From the NCBI GenBank assembly GCA_007130675.1, contig SLSB01000088.1:1-15139 (forward strand): 15,139 bases of DNA, written 5' to 3'. The position numbers and the translations under genes were made by a program. The notes under the pieces are model-generated. The model saw only the letters and a program-made list of their open reading frames with translations, did no database searches and was not told where the DNA came from. The DNA comes from Candidatus Hydrogenedentota bacterium (GTDB lineage: Bacteria; Hydrogenedentota; Hydrogenedentia; Hydrogenedentales; SLHB01). Shown piece by piece: positions 1-6,687 of this stretch (its first letter is position 1; every line of letters begins with the position of its first letter).

Positions 1-362
1 GCCAGCAGATTCCGCCCGATCTTCAGCGCATGACTCGCGGACAACGAGAACGGCGTGTAGCCCCCTTCATGCGCCCCGATAGGCTCGCCGTTGAGCCACA
101 CCTCCGCGAAATAGTCCACCGCCTCGAATTCGACCGTGGCGTAGCGGTCCGCCCACTCCTCGCCAATCTCGAATTCGCGGAAATACCAGCCCACGCCATC
201 GTAATCGGGCAGCCACAGGTCCCACACGCTGGGCACCTTTACTGCCAGGGCGTCGGGCGCAATGGGTTGTGCGAACCAGCGTTCCTTCACGCCCACATCG
301 CCGGGATCCTGGACCAGCGCCCACTCGCCATCCAGCGGTGCTTCCAAGCGTATCGAATTCAT
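1..362 (-). CDS. Glycoside hydrolase family 2 protein, N-terminal part (3' end off the left edge)
   Basis: Reading the minus strand from the ATG at 362 gives about 120 residues before the window ends. They form the N-terminal jelly-roll (sugar-binding) domain of GH2 enzymes such as beta-galactosidases and beta-glucuronidases: an early DGEWALVQDP strand, then VPSVWDLWLPDYDGVGWYFR, then the diagnostic AEVWLNGEPIGAHEGGY. The catalytic barrel would lie beyond the edge, so substrate cannot be assigned. No signal peptide is seen at this start. An AGGA lies about 7 bases upstream of the ATG and supports it. DUF456 lies upstream on the same strand with an 84-base gap, so co-transcription is possible. 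An antisense/other-frame reading at 67-324 is a shadow. Family assignment is confident; specificity is unknown. Confidence 0.85.
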   Translation of the reverse strand, partial: MNSIRLEAPLDGEWALVQDPGDVGVKERWFAQPIAPDALAVKVPSVWDLWLPDYDGVGWYFREFEIGEEWADRYATVEFEAVDYFAEVWLNGEPIGAHEGGYTPFSLSASHALKIGRNLL

Positions 363-446
363 GCTCCTATCCTGCATACATGCGGCTCAATCACAGACCA
401 CCCCGAAAAACACGATGCCCGCCCAATCCTTGTACCGTACCCCAAT

Positions 447-959
447 TCAGAAACTCAGCGCTGCCACCAGCAACATGACGAAACCCACCATGGTCTTGGC
501 CAGCATCCCGGCCACCTTGCCAATGGCCGCGCCCGCGCCGGTCCATGCCGACTGGCATGCCGTGCGCTCGATGTTGATGTACTCGTGCAGGGCCGCGCCC
601 GCGAACGCGCCAACACATGCGCCCACAAGCGTTCCCACCACGGGCATGACCGGTGTGCCGGCCAAAGCGCCCAGGAAGCAACCGATAATCGCCGCAAGCA
701 TGGTGCTTTTGCTGCCGCCAAAACGAACCGCGCCGAATCCCGACGCGCTGGCCTCAAGCACTTCGCCCAAAACAGCCAATCCCAGCATCACAACAAGCGC
801 CCACGGGCCGAAACGCTCGAAACCCGTAACCACCCACGCGATGGCCACCGCCGACAAGATAAGCCAGTTGCCAAATAGTCCAAGCAAATCCAGTAACAGC
901 CCCACGACAATTACGATCGCGAACAATGTCCAGCCCAGTATGGCCAGAAACAGGCTCAT
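447..959 (-). CDS. DUF456 family integral membrane protein
   Basis: This is a 170-residue, very hydrophobic protein with about four to five predicted membrane segments (roughly residues 3-23, 28-45, 50-70, 85-125 and 150-170). The pattern GNWLI near residue 31, GEVLEASASGFGAVRFGGSK near 65-84, and repeated glycine-rich segments with P..GT..GA..GAFAGAALHEY match the DUF456 family, whose glycine-zipper-like helices have no established function. Length is usual for the family. The start at 959 is the first Met, just before the hydrophobic helix; only a weak, distant AGGA is seen upstream. It is divergent from the DUF89 gene, with a roughly 114-base intergenic region (960-1073) that must hold promoters for both; I could not pick convincing -35/-10 boxes there. 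Confidence 0.85.
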   Translation of the reverse strand: MSLFLAILGWTLFAIVIVVGLLLDLLGLFGNWLILSAVAIAWVVTGFERFGPWALVVMLGLAVLGEVLEASASGFGAVRFGGSKSTMLAAIIGCFLGALAGTPVMPVVGTLVGACVGAFAGAALHEYINIERTACQSAWTGAGAAIGKVAGMLAKTMVGFVMLLVAALSF

Positions 960-1073
960 AGGCGTGTGTTTCCTAATGCAGATACAATGTCATTGCCGAG
1001 TCTACATGAAACCACCTGCCATATGCTATCATCCTCTTCTGCACTGTTTCTATCCGGCCTCAACAAAGGACGC

Positions 1074-1952
1074 ATGCCATTGAAATCGACTCTGGATTGT
1101 CTCGAATGCATTGCCGCGCAAGCCCTGCGCGCCGCCCGTGTGGCCACCGATGACCTCGAACTGCAACGCCGTATCCTCGATGAAACGGTCAAGCGCATCC
1201 CCGCAATGAGCCTCGATGAATCACCCGCGGCCCTGTCCAAGGCAGCCTACGACCTCACCAACGCGATTACCGGCCAAGACGACCCCTACGCCGCGCTCAA
1301 GCAAGCCCAGAATGATGCGGCCCTCGCATTGGAGCCGGAATTGCGCGACAGTCTCGAACACGCCGCCGACCCACTCGAGATGGCCCTTCACCTGGCCGCC
1401 GCGGGCAATGTGATCGATCTGGGCGTGCAGCATGCCGACGACATTGACATGCCCACAGCGATCTGCGACGCCCTCAATCACAGGTTCGCCGTCGACCATA
1501 CCCCCCAGTTCCGCGCGTCTCTCGACACATGTTCGGATCTGCTGTACTTGCTCGACAATGCCGGCGAGATCGTGTTCGACAAATTGCTCATCGGGCAGTT
1601 GTGCGCCTACACAAAGGTTACGGCGGTCGTCAAGAAAGCCCCTATCATCAACGATGTTACGATGGCGGACGCCGAATACGTGGGGCTTACCGACATCTGC
1701 CCGGTTATCGACAATGGTGGAGCGTTCATCGGTGCGCCACTGTCCCAGATTCCCGAGAGCTTCCGCGCGCGCATGGAAACCGCCGACGTTATTCTTGGCA
1801 AAGGGCAGGGGAACTACGAGACCGTCGACGACTTTCCCGGCGATGTCTTCCTGATGCTCAAGGCCAAATGCGAGATCATTGCGCATCATATGGGCGTCGA
1901 GAAAGGCCAGGTAGCCTTGATCTCGACACGGGCGCGTCAGGCGCTGGGCTGA
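1074..1952 (+). CDS. DUF89/ARMT1-like metal-dependent damage-control phosphatase
   Basis: This 292-residue protein matches the DUF89 family, Mn/Ni/Co-dependent phosphatases thought to remove phosphate from damaged or over-phosphorylated metabolites. The N-terminal helical part starts KSTLDCLECIAAQALRAAR, with the CxxC seen in archaeal/bacterial members. The core carries GNVIDLG (111-117), LLYLLDNAGEIVFDKLL (156-172, metal-ligand D161/N162), VVKKAPIINDVTMADAEYVG (N193, D194) and DVILGKGQGNYE (238-249). All key motifs are intact, so an active enzyme is expected. I chose the ATG at 1074, because AAAGGA lies just upstream and homologues begin right before the TLDC motif; an in-frame ATG at 966 would add 36 residues of no recognisable character. 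It is convergent with the isomerase gene, with a 32-base gap and no obvious terminator hairpin. Confidence 0.88.
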   Translation: MPLKSTLDCLECIAAQALRAARVATDDLELQRRILDETVKRIPAMSLDESPAALSKAAYDLTNAITGQDDPYAALKQAQNDAALALEPELRDSLEHAADPLEMALHLAAAGNVIDLGVQHADDIDMPTAICDALNHRFAVDHTPQFRASLDTCSDLLYLLDNAGEIVFDKLLIGQLCAYTKVTAVVKKAPIINDVTMADAEYVGLTDICPVIDNGGAFIGAPLSQIPESFRARMETADVILGKGQGNYETVDDFPGDVFLMLKAKCEIIAHHMGVEKGQVALISTRARQALG

Positions 1953-1984
1953 TATACGCCGCCGGTTCACGCTGCTACCGCGCC

Positions 1985-2902
1985 TCAGGCGTAACCCGCC
2001 TCCTTCAACGCCGCGCGCAGTGTGATGCCCGCCTTGCGGATTTCCTCGAGCAGTGTCTCCTTCGACGCGGTCCTGTATTCAAAATGCATCGAAACAGGTC
2101 CCGAAAACCCAGTCCCTCGGAAAATCTTCAGGAACTCGGCAAGCTCGACGTGCCCCTCTCCGAGAGGAACCCACCGCACACGCTGATTCTCCCACGAAAA
2201 ATCTTTTACCGCCATCATCTTGACGTGGGGCGCCATCAAACGCGCGTTGATCTGCCATCCGCCGAGGCCGCCCTCGATCGTCGCGTGCCCCACGTCAAAA
2301 TTCGAGCCCATGGACTCCGAGCCAATGTCCTCGAGCATGGTGTACAGGTCCCACAAGGGCGCCCCAACATAGTTACGCCCCGAGTGGTTGTGGTAGCCCC
2401 CGATCATGTTGAATTCGGCTGCCACCTCGGTGAGGCTGCCAAGCTCTTCCGTAAAGGCAGGAAGCTCATCGGCCGGGTGACCGTCTGCCGAGTATCCAAA
2501 GGTGCCGCACCGGAAATAGCGAATACCCAATTGCGAAGCCGCCTCGAGTATCGGACGAGCCTCAGGGTCTTCGCCGCTGCTCAAACGAGTGGTAATCATG
2601 GGCACATCAAGGCCTTCTGCGCGAATCGCCTCGACGGCACGAGGAAGATCCTCCGCCACGTTTTCGGGCAGCACGTGCCCGCCCCGGCGCACCGTGAGAT
2701 CTACGCCGTCGAGACGAAGGTCCCTGCAGGTTTTCGCCAACTCCGCATAATCGAGGTGCTCCAAATGCTTCGAAAAAACACAGACCGGCGGTGTGGCGGG
2801 AGACTCCTGTTGCGCCCACCCGGTTCTATGCAGGGCCAGCGCCGCTCCCGCTGCTGCGGCGGCTGTCATGAAATTGCGGCGTGATACGCGTGAACTACTC
2901 AT
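1985..2902 (-). CDS. Tat-exported sugar phosphate isomerase/epimerase-like TIM-barrel protein
   Basis: This 305-residue protein has a twin-arginine signal (SRRNFMTA at residues 7-14, then an alanine-rich h-region ending near GWAQQ), followed by a xylose-isomerase-like TIM barrel (AP endonuclease 2 superfamily). Barrel landmarks are LRLDGVDLTVR (62-72), GYHNHSGRNYVG (169-180), NFDVGHATIEGG (201-212), HVKMMAVKDF (226-235) and MHFEY (272-276). H171-N-H173, D203/H206, H227 and E275 are candidate metal or substrate ligands. Family members act on keto-sugars or inositols; the exact substrate is not readable. I chose 2902 because GAGGGA sits about 6 bases upstream and the Tat motif follows directly; an upstream in-frame Met at 3055 would bury it. 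The gene is probably transcribed alone: the hydrolase gene ends 161 bases upstream on the same strand. Together with the Gfo/Idh/MocA protein it points to exported sugar processing. Confidence 0.88.
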   Translation of the reverse strand: MSSSRVSRRNFMTAAAAAGAALALHRTGWAQQESPATPPVCVFSKHLEHLDYAELAKTCRDLRLDGVDLTVRRGGHVLPENVAEDLPRAVEAIRAEGLDVPMITTRLSSGEDPEARPILEAASQLGIRYFRCGTFGYSADGHPADELPAFTEELGSLTEVAAEFNMIGGYHNHSGRNYVGAPLWDLYTMLEDIGSESMGSNFDVGHATIEGGLGGWQINARLMAPHVKMMAVKDFSWENQRVRWVPLGEGHVELAEFLKIFRGTGFSGPVSMHFEYRTASKETLLEEIRKAGITLRAALKEAGYA

Positions 2903-3020
2903 CGGTTTTCCCTCGCTGTGAGCCCATCCCAAAAGGCTCGCCTCCGTTAACTCCAATATTTCGATCCGCACCGAAACGGTTCGGTTCCCTGGAGTTTGCT
3001 CACGCTCTCCGCACGCGAGC

Positions 3021-3044
3021 CGCGGCAGGCCAAGGCCTGCCGCG
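3021..3044. repeat. Perfect 11-bp inverted repeat with 2-base loop
   Basis: The arms CGCGGCAGGCC (3021-3031) and GGCCTGCCGCG (3034-3044) are exact reverse complements separated by AA. The element lies between the isomerase gene and the end of the hydrolase gene. Read on the minus strand it could stop transcription after the hydrolase gene, but neither side has a T-tract, so it is not a canonical intrinsic terminator. A related hairpin lies at 6462-6479. Confidence 0.8.
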
Positions 3045-3063
3045 TTGCGCTGCAAACGAACGG

Positions 3064-4443
3064 TTAACCAGCGCTGGATTTCTTGGCAGAACTCTTCTTC
3101 TTGGCGCTGGTCTTCTTTTTTGCGCCGGCCGTCTTCTTGGCTGGAGCCTTCTTCTTGGCCGGAGCCTTTTTCTCGGCGGGAGCCTTCTTCTTCGCCGGAG
3201 CCTTCTTCTTCGCGCCAGCCTTTTCCTTCGGTGCCGCCTTGGGCTTTGCCGCCCCCTTCTTCTTAGCAGCCTTCGCCTTAGGCTTCTGCTGCGGCGATGG
3301 AGCGCTGTCCGCATCTGTAGCCGCCACCGCCTGTTTAGGTTTCGCGGCCCTCTTACGTGCCGCCTTCGTTACGGGATGTTCCTGAATCCACGCGACAGCG
3401 GGGGCAAAAACATCTTTGGACGACTGAGCCCCGAACGCAAGATCAACGTGATTATAGTCCGCCGCGGCGCCATCCTTCTTCGAAAGAAACACCAGCTTCT
3501 TGTCTTTGCCTTTGATGGCGTCGAAGAACTCCTGAATCCGCGGCTTGGGCGTAAACGGGTCGGCCTTTCCGCAAATCACCAGCAGCGGCACCGTCAGTTC
3601 AGACAGTTTCGCCCCGATATCCAATTGACCGCCTTTCACTTTCCAGCTTCCGGTCGAAAGCCAGCCGTCTAACTCAGCAGCCACCTGCGGAGGCACCGGC
3701 TCAACGATGTTGAACCACATCTGCGTGCCGACATCGGGGTGCACATTGTCCCAATCGAGTGGAAAACCGATAAACTTCGGGCGGAACAGCTGGCCGCATG
3801 GCCCCATCGACTTGATCAGGCTTCTGACCAGCCGCGGCGCAAGCTGGGTCAGCTTGAGCAACAGGCTGTGGGGCTTGTAGGCAAGGTTCTTGAAACCGGC
3901 CGGAGCCCCCAGCGATACGCCACTGGCAATGTGTTCGCCGCCAAATGCCACATCGTACGCATACAGCAGCATGCCGCCCATGGAATGCCCCACCCAATGG
4001 ACTTTGTCATGACCGGTGGCCTGCCGCACATGGGCGATTGCTGCCGGGATGTCTTTGAACAGGTAATCGTCAAAGCTCACGTCGCCGATACCCCGGCCCT
4101 CGGGCGGTGCGGCGCTTTCGCAACACCGCAGCTCGAGCAGCCAGCAGTCGTACCCTTCGGCCAACAAAGCGTCCGCCATGGAATGCCCCGCGGGCTCCTC
4201 AAAATTCAATCGGTTGGCGGCCAGACTGTGCACCAACAGCACGGGTTCACCCGGTGCGCTGCCCGCGTGCCGCCGGAAGAGTTGAATGTTCCAGCCGTCC
4301 TCGGTGGTTATGGTGTGAACCTCCTTCGCCCGCTGTGGTTTGGGATAGCACATCATCAGCGCGAGCATGTAGCCGTTGAAGATGAGCGAGGCCAATACGG
4401 CCAGAACGACAATCCAGAAGATGAAGAGAAACAGTGTAGTCAT
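3064..4443 (-). CDS. Membrane-anchored alpha/beta hydrolase with histone-H1-like Lys/Ala/Pro tail
   Basis: This 459-residue protein has three parts. Residues 3-30 form one hydrophobic membrane segment (LFLFIFWIVVLAVLASLIF). Residues 40-356 are an alpha/beta hydrolase: oxyanion region VLLVHSLAANR (68-78), nucleophile elbow VGHSMGGM (Ser154), acid CGKADPFTP (Asp295) and base DYNHVDLAFG (His332), so a complete lipase/esterase-type triad. Residues 360-459 are low complexity, dominated by K, A and P, with KKAPAK units like bacterial H1-like proteins and AlgP/PhaF tails. Substrate is unknown; an ester or polyester is possible. The gene starts one base after the uvrC stop (TAG-C-ATG) with a G-rich Shine-Dalgarno at the end of uvrC, implying translational coupling; a Met six codons upstream would overlap uvrC. 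Hydrolase identity is confident; the tail's role is inference. Confidence 0.85.
   Translation of the reverse strand: MTTLFLFIFWIVVLAVLASLIFNGYMLALMMCYPKPQRAKEVHTITTEDGWNIQLFRRHAGSAPGEPVLLVHSLAANRLNFEEPAGHSMADALLAEGYDCWLLELRCCESAAPPEGRGIGDVSFDDYLFKDIPAAIAHVRQATGHDKVHWVGHSMGGMLLYAYDVAFGGEHIASGVSLGAPAGFKNLAYKPHSLLLKLTQLAPRLVRSLIKSMGPCGQLFRPKFIGFPLDWDNVHPDVGTQMWFNIVEPVPPQVAAELDGWLSTGSWKVKGGQLDIGAKLSELTVPLLVICGKADPFTPKPRIQEFFDAIKGKDKKLVFLSKKDGAAADYNHVDLAFGAQSSKDVFAPAVAWIQEHPVTKAARKRAAKPKQAVAATDADSAPSPQQKPKAKAAKKKGAAKPKAAPKEKAGAKKKAPAKKKAPAEKKAPAKKKAPAKKTAGAKKKTSAKKKSSAKKSSAG
3131..3220 (-). repeat. Five 18-bp direct repeats coding the KKAPAK units of the hydrolase tail
   Basis: Five consecutive 18-base units (3131-3148, 3149-3166, 3167-3184, 3185-3202, 3203-3220) are variants of TTCTTCTTGGCCGGAGCC on the plus strand. 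On the coding (minus) strand each reads a six-residue Ala-Pro-Ala-Lys-Lys-Lys unit. The units differ mainly at synonymous positions, so the peptide pattern is kept while the DNA has diverged. Flanking tail sequence is similar in composition but less regular. Confidence 0.8.
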
Positions 4444-4444
4444 G

Positions 4445-6367
4445 CTAGTCCCCCAAGGCATTTCTGCCGGTTTGAACTGCGGTTAAATGTTGCTTGACGA
4501 CCTCAGCGGTCTTCTCGCTGAACCCCGGCAAGGCCGCAATCGCCTCGACCGGAGCTTCCTGTATTTTGGCTAAAGAGCCCAGCCGGTTCAAGAGCAGGCG
4601 TGCACGCTTCTCGCCAACCCCGGGAATCTGGGTCAATTGCGTACTGACCGAAGCCTTTCTGCGGCGTTTGCGATGGTAGCTCACTGCGAACCGGTGGGCT
4701 TCGTCGCGCAGCCGGGCCAGCACGTGCACCATCGGGCTGTCTTGGCGCGGCACAATCGGGTTGGCGCGCCCGGGAATGAAGAACCGCTCGGGCGAGCGCC
4801 CGCCCTCCTGCGCGCGAGCCTTTGCAATGGCTGCAACGTCCAAATCCTCGATCCCGAGATCCCGCAGCGCCGCAACCGCAACGTTCAACTGGCCTTTCCC
4901 GCCGTCGATGAGCGTCAGATCGGGGAGGTCATCCTCTTCGATCCCGCGCCTGTACCGGCGCAGCAATACCTCGCGCAGCATGGCGAAATCGTCCTGTCCT
5001 TCGACGTGTCTTACCGCAAACCGCCGGTAGCGGTGTTTCGCGGGCTGGCCATTCTCGAACACGGCCATCGAACCGGTGGACGATGCTCCCTGCTGCGTCG
5101 AGATGTCAAAACACTCGATGCGGTGGGGCGTGCGGCGCAGGCCCAACCGCCCTCGAATCTCCTCGAGGAGGTCGCGGTTGGCTTTTTCGCCCAAGCGCTT
5201 CTCTTCGAAGCTGCTTTTCGCGTTGCGGTTGGCCATATCCACGAGCGCGCGTTTCTCGCCCCGCTGCGGCGTGTGCACCGAAACCTTCCCGCCTCGCTGC
5301 TCGCTAAGTATCTCGCCAAGCGTGTCCGCATCCTCCAGCGCGACAGGCACAAGCACTTCCGAGGGAATGGTCGGCGAATCCGCGTAGTATTGCAGCAGAA
5401 ACGACCCAAACAACTCGCCGAGCGGCATTTCCCGCTGGTTAAACGAAAACGAACGTCCCCCGGCCATTTTACCCCCGCGGAAGTACAAGACCTGAATCTC
5501 GCTGTACCGGCCCTGGGTGTGAATGCCGAACACATCCCGGTCCGCCGCACCCGGCACGGCAACCGTGCGCTGGCGTTCCATGGTGTGCCTCACGGCATAC
5601 AGCCGGTCGCGCAACTCAGCGGCTTTCTCGTACTCGAGCTTTTCCGAGCAACGGGCAATTTGCTCGAGCAGGCGCGCCCCCAGATCCTGACTCCGCCCAC
5701 CCAGTACGAGCAGCACCTGTTCGACAATCTCGCGGTAGTCCTCACGGCTGATGTAGCCCACACAGGGGGCCGCGCACTGCTTCATCTCATAATACAGGCA
5801 CGGGCGCGCGCGGTTGTGCAACACCGCGTCCGAGCAAGTGCGCAGCGGAAACGCCCGCTGAAGCTGCCGTAGCGTGTCGCGCACCGCAGCAGCGCTCGAG
5901 TACGGCCCGAAATACCGTGAGCCGTCCCTGTGACGCCGCCGAGTGACAGTGACCCGCGGAAAATCATGCCCGACATTCACCCGCACGCTGACATACGTCT
6001 TGTCGTCCTTCAGGCGCATGTTGTAGCGCGGTTTGTGGTCTTTGATCAGGCTGTTCTCGAGAAACAGCGCCTCTTTTTCCGTGGTCGTGACCAGAAAATC
6101 GAGCTGCGCAACCCGGCCCATCAAAAACCGGACGGTGTAGCGCGTGTCGCTTTCGTTAATGTATGACCGGATGCGCGACCGCAGATCCTTGGCTTTGCCA
6201 ACATAAATGACCGCGCCCTTCGCATCGCGCATGAGATAGCAGCCCGGTGCGGACGGCACATTGCGCACGTCGAAATGCTCGAGAAAATCCTCCGGCGATG
6301 CATACCGCGCCCGTTGAATCTCGATCGAAGCTCGTTCGACAGCGCCTGTGGGTTGTGTCTCAGCCAT
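4445..6367 (-). CDS. uvrC: UvrABC system protein C (excinuclease subunit)
   Basis: UvrC makes both incisions flanking a lesion in nucleotide excision repair after UvrAB loading. In the 640-residue reading: GIY-YIG nuclease (PGCYLMRD at 41-48, VIYVGKAKDLRSR at 53-65) for the 3' cut; cysteines at 178, 190, 198 and 202 in C-x11-C-x7-C-x3-C, the spacing reported for the E. coli iron-sulfur site; UVR motif for UvrB contact (240-260); RNase H-like domain for the 5' cut with ECFDIS (D421), QDDFAML (D459/D460), LIDGGKGQ (D488) and RDEAHRF (H558); and tandem helix-hairpin-helix at 577-625. I chose ATG 6367 because the reading frame continues upstream to 6511 without recognisable sequence. GGGAGG lies only one base before this ATG, so the start is not certain. 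The hydrolase gene follows one base after the stop. Confidence 0.96.
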   Translation of the reverse strand: MAETQPTGAVERASIEIQRARYASPEDFLEHFDVRNVPSAPGCYLMRDAKGAVIYVGKAKDLRSRIRSYINESDTRYTVRFLMGRVAQLDFLVTTTEKEALFLENSLIKDHKPRYNMRLKDDKTYVSVRVNVGHDFPRVTVTRRRHRDGSRYFGPYSSAAAVRDTLRQLQRAFPLRTCSDAVLHNRARPCLYYEMKQCAAPCVGYISREDYREIVEQVLLVLGGRSQDLGARLLEQIARCSEKLEYEKAAELRDRLYAVRHTMERQRTVAVPGAADRDVFGIHTQGRYSEIQVLYFRGGKMAGGRSFSFNQREMPLGELFGSFLLQYYADSPTIPSEVLVPVALEDADTLGEILSEQRGGKVSVHTPQRGEKRALVDMANRNAKSSFEEKRLGEKANRDLLEEIRGRLGLRRTPHRIECFDISTQQGASSTGSMAVFENGQPAKHRYRRFAVRHVEGQDDFAMLREVLLRRYRRGIEEDDLPDLTLIDGGKGQLNVAVAALRDLGIEDLDVAAIAKARAQEGGRSPERFFIPGRANPIVPRQDSPMVHVLARLRDEAHRFAVSYHRKRRRKASVSTQLTQIPGVGEKRARLLLNRLGSLAKIQEAPVEAIAALPGFSEKTAEVVKQHLTAVQTGRNALGD

Positions 6368-6461
6368 ACCTCCCAAGCATAGCACACCCGCCCCGCCCCA
6401 TGCGTCCGCGATGCACATCCCGAATCCCCCGCCATTCCCGAGAGGGTGGCTTCTTTCGAGT

Positions 6462-6479
6462 GCGGTGGCTTGCCGCCGC
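6462..6479. repeat. Eight-bp inverted repeat with TT loop
   Basis: Arms GCGGTGGC (6462-6469) and GCCGCCGC (6472-6479) pair along their full length with one G-T wobble, around TT. Read on the other strand it has a GCGGC..GGC-AA-GCC core similar to the palindrome at 3021-3044, suggesting a small family of intergenic palindromes in this genome. Confidence 0.55.
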
Positions 6480-6488
6480 TTTGGTTCC

Positions 6489-6523
6489 GCCCGCTTGTCG
6501 GGCTTTGTCACTCCGAAAGCCCG
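6489..6523. other. Two overlapping, mutually exclusive hairpins
   Basis: GCCCG (6489-6493) can pair with CGGGC (6499-6503), followed by TTT; alternatively CGGGCTTT (6499-6506) can pair perfectly with AAAGCCCG (6516-6523). The two use the same central segment, so only one can form at a time. The region lies 165 bases upstream of the oxidoreductase start. Function is unknown, and it may simply be decayed repeat sequence. Confidence 0.4.
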
Positions 6524-6687
6524 AAGAACGGTCCATGTGTTCTCAACGTGTGCCCATTAACCATATCTCAGCTTTGCGCACATGCCGGCACGTTGGCTGG
6601 CAGGCGATAACCTGTTAAGCTGTGGAGCAGTTGATGGCGGACTAAACCTTAACCTGGTTTGGATACAGGCTCGAAAGGCGAACACCG

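Larger units (their letters stand above)
6368..6687. other. 320-base divergent intergenic region between uvrC and the Gfo/Idh/MocA gene
   Basis: No credible gene is seen here. The part near uvrC is C-rich on the plus strand. Two hairpin features lie at 6462-6479 and 6489-6523. The part near the oxidoreductase (6540-6687) is less GC-rich, as expected for a promoter region, and contains short related strings (ACCTG near 6609 and near 6651, and AAACC/GGTTT arms around 6645-6662), but I could not identify a convincing -35/-10 pair. Promoters for both divergent genes should lie here. Confidence 0.5.

Noticed and set aside
262..1083. Long plus-strand open frames at 30-878 and 262-1083
   Set aside because: They are antisense to the GH2 and DUF456 genes, have composition of shadow frames (many His, Pro, Arg, Ser) and no family motifs.
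1529..2884. 451-residue plus-strand open frame
   Set aside because: It covers the end of the DUF89 gene and the whole isomerase gene on the opposite strand; no domain signature, arginine-rich shadow composition.
3021..3044. Intrinsic terminator for the hydrolase gene
   Set aside because: The stem is perfect but no T-tract follows on either strand, so it is listed as an inverted repeat only.
2881..3672. Plus-strand frames rich in Leu/Phe repeats (also 3083-3385)
   Set aside because: They look like membrane proteins only because they are the antisense of the lysine/alanine tail repeat of the hydrolase.
4637..5872. 411-residue plus-strand open frame
   Set aside because: Entirely antisense to uvrC, whose motifs are complete and in order.
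6590..6610. Sigma54 promoter ahead of the oxidoreductase (GGCACG...GGCA)
   Set aside because: The spacing between the GG and GC elements is off by one base and the -12 element does not match.
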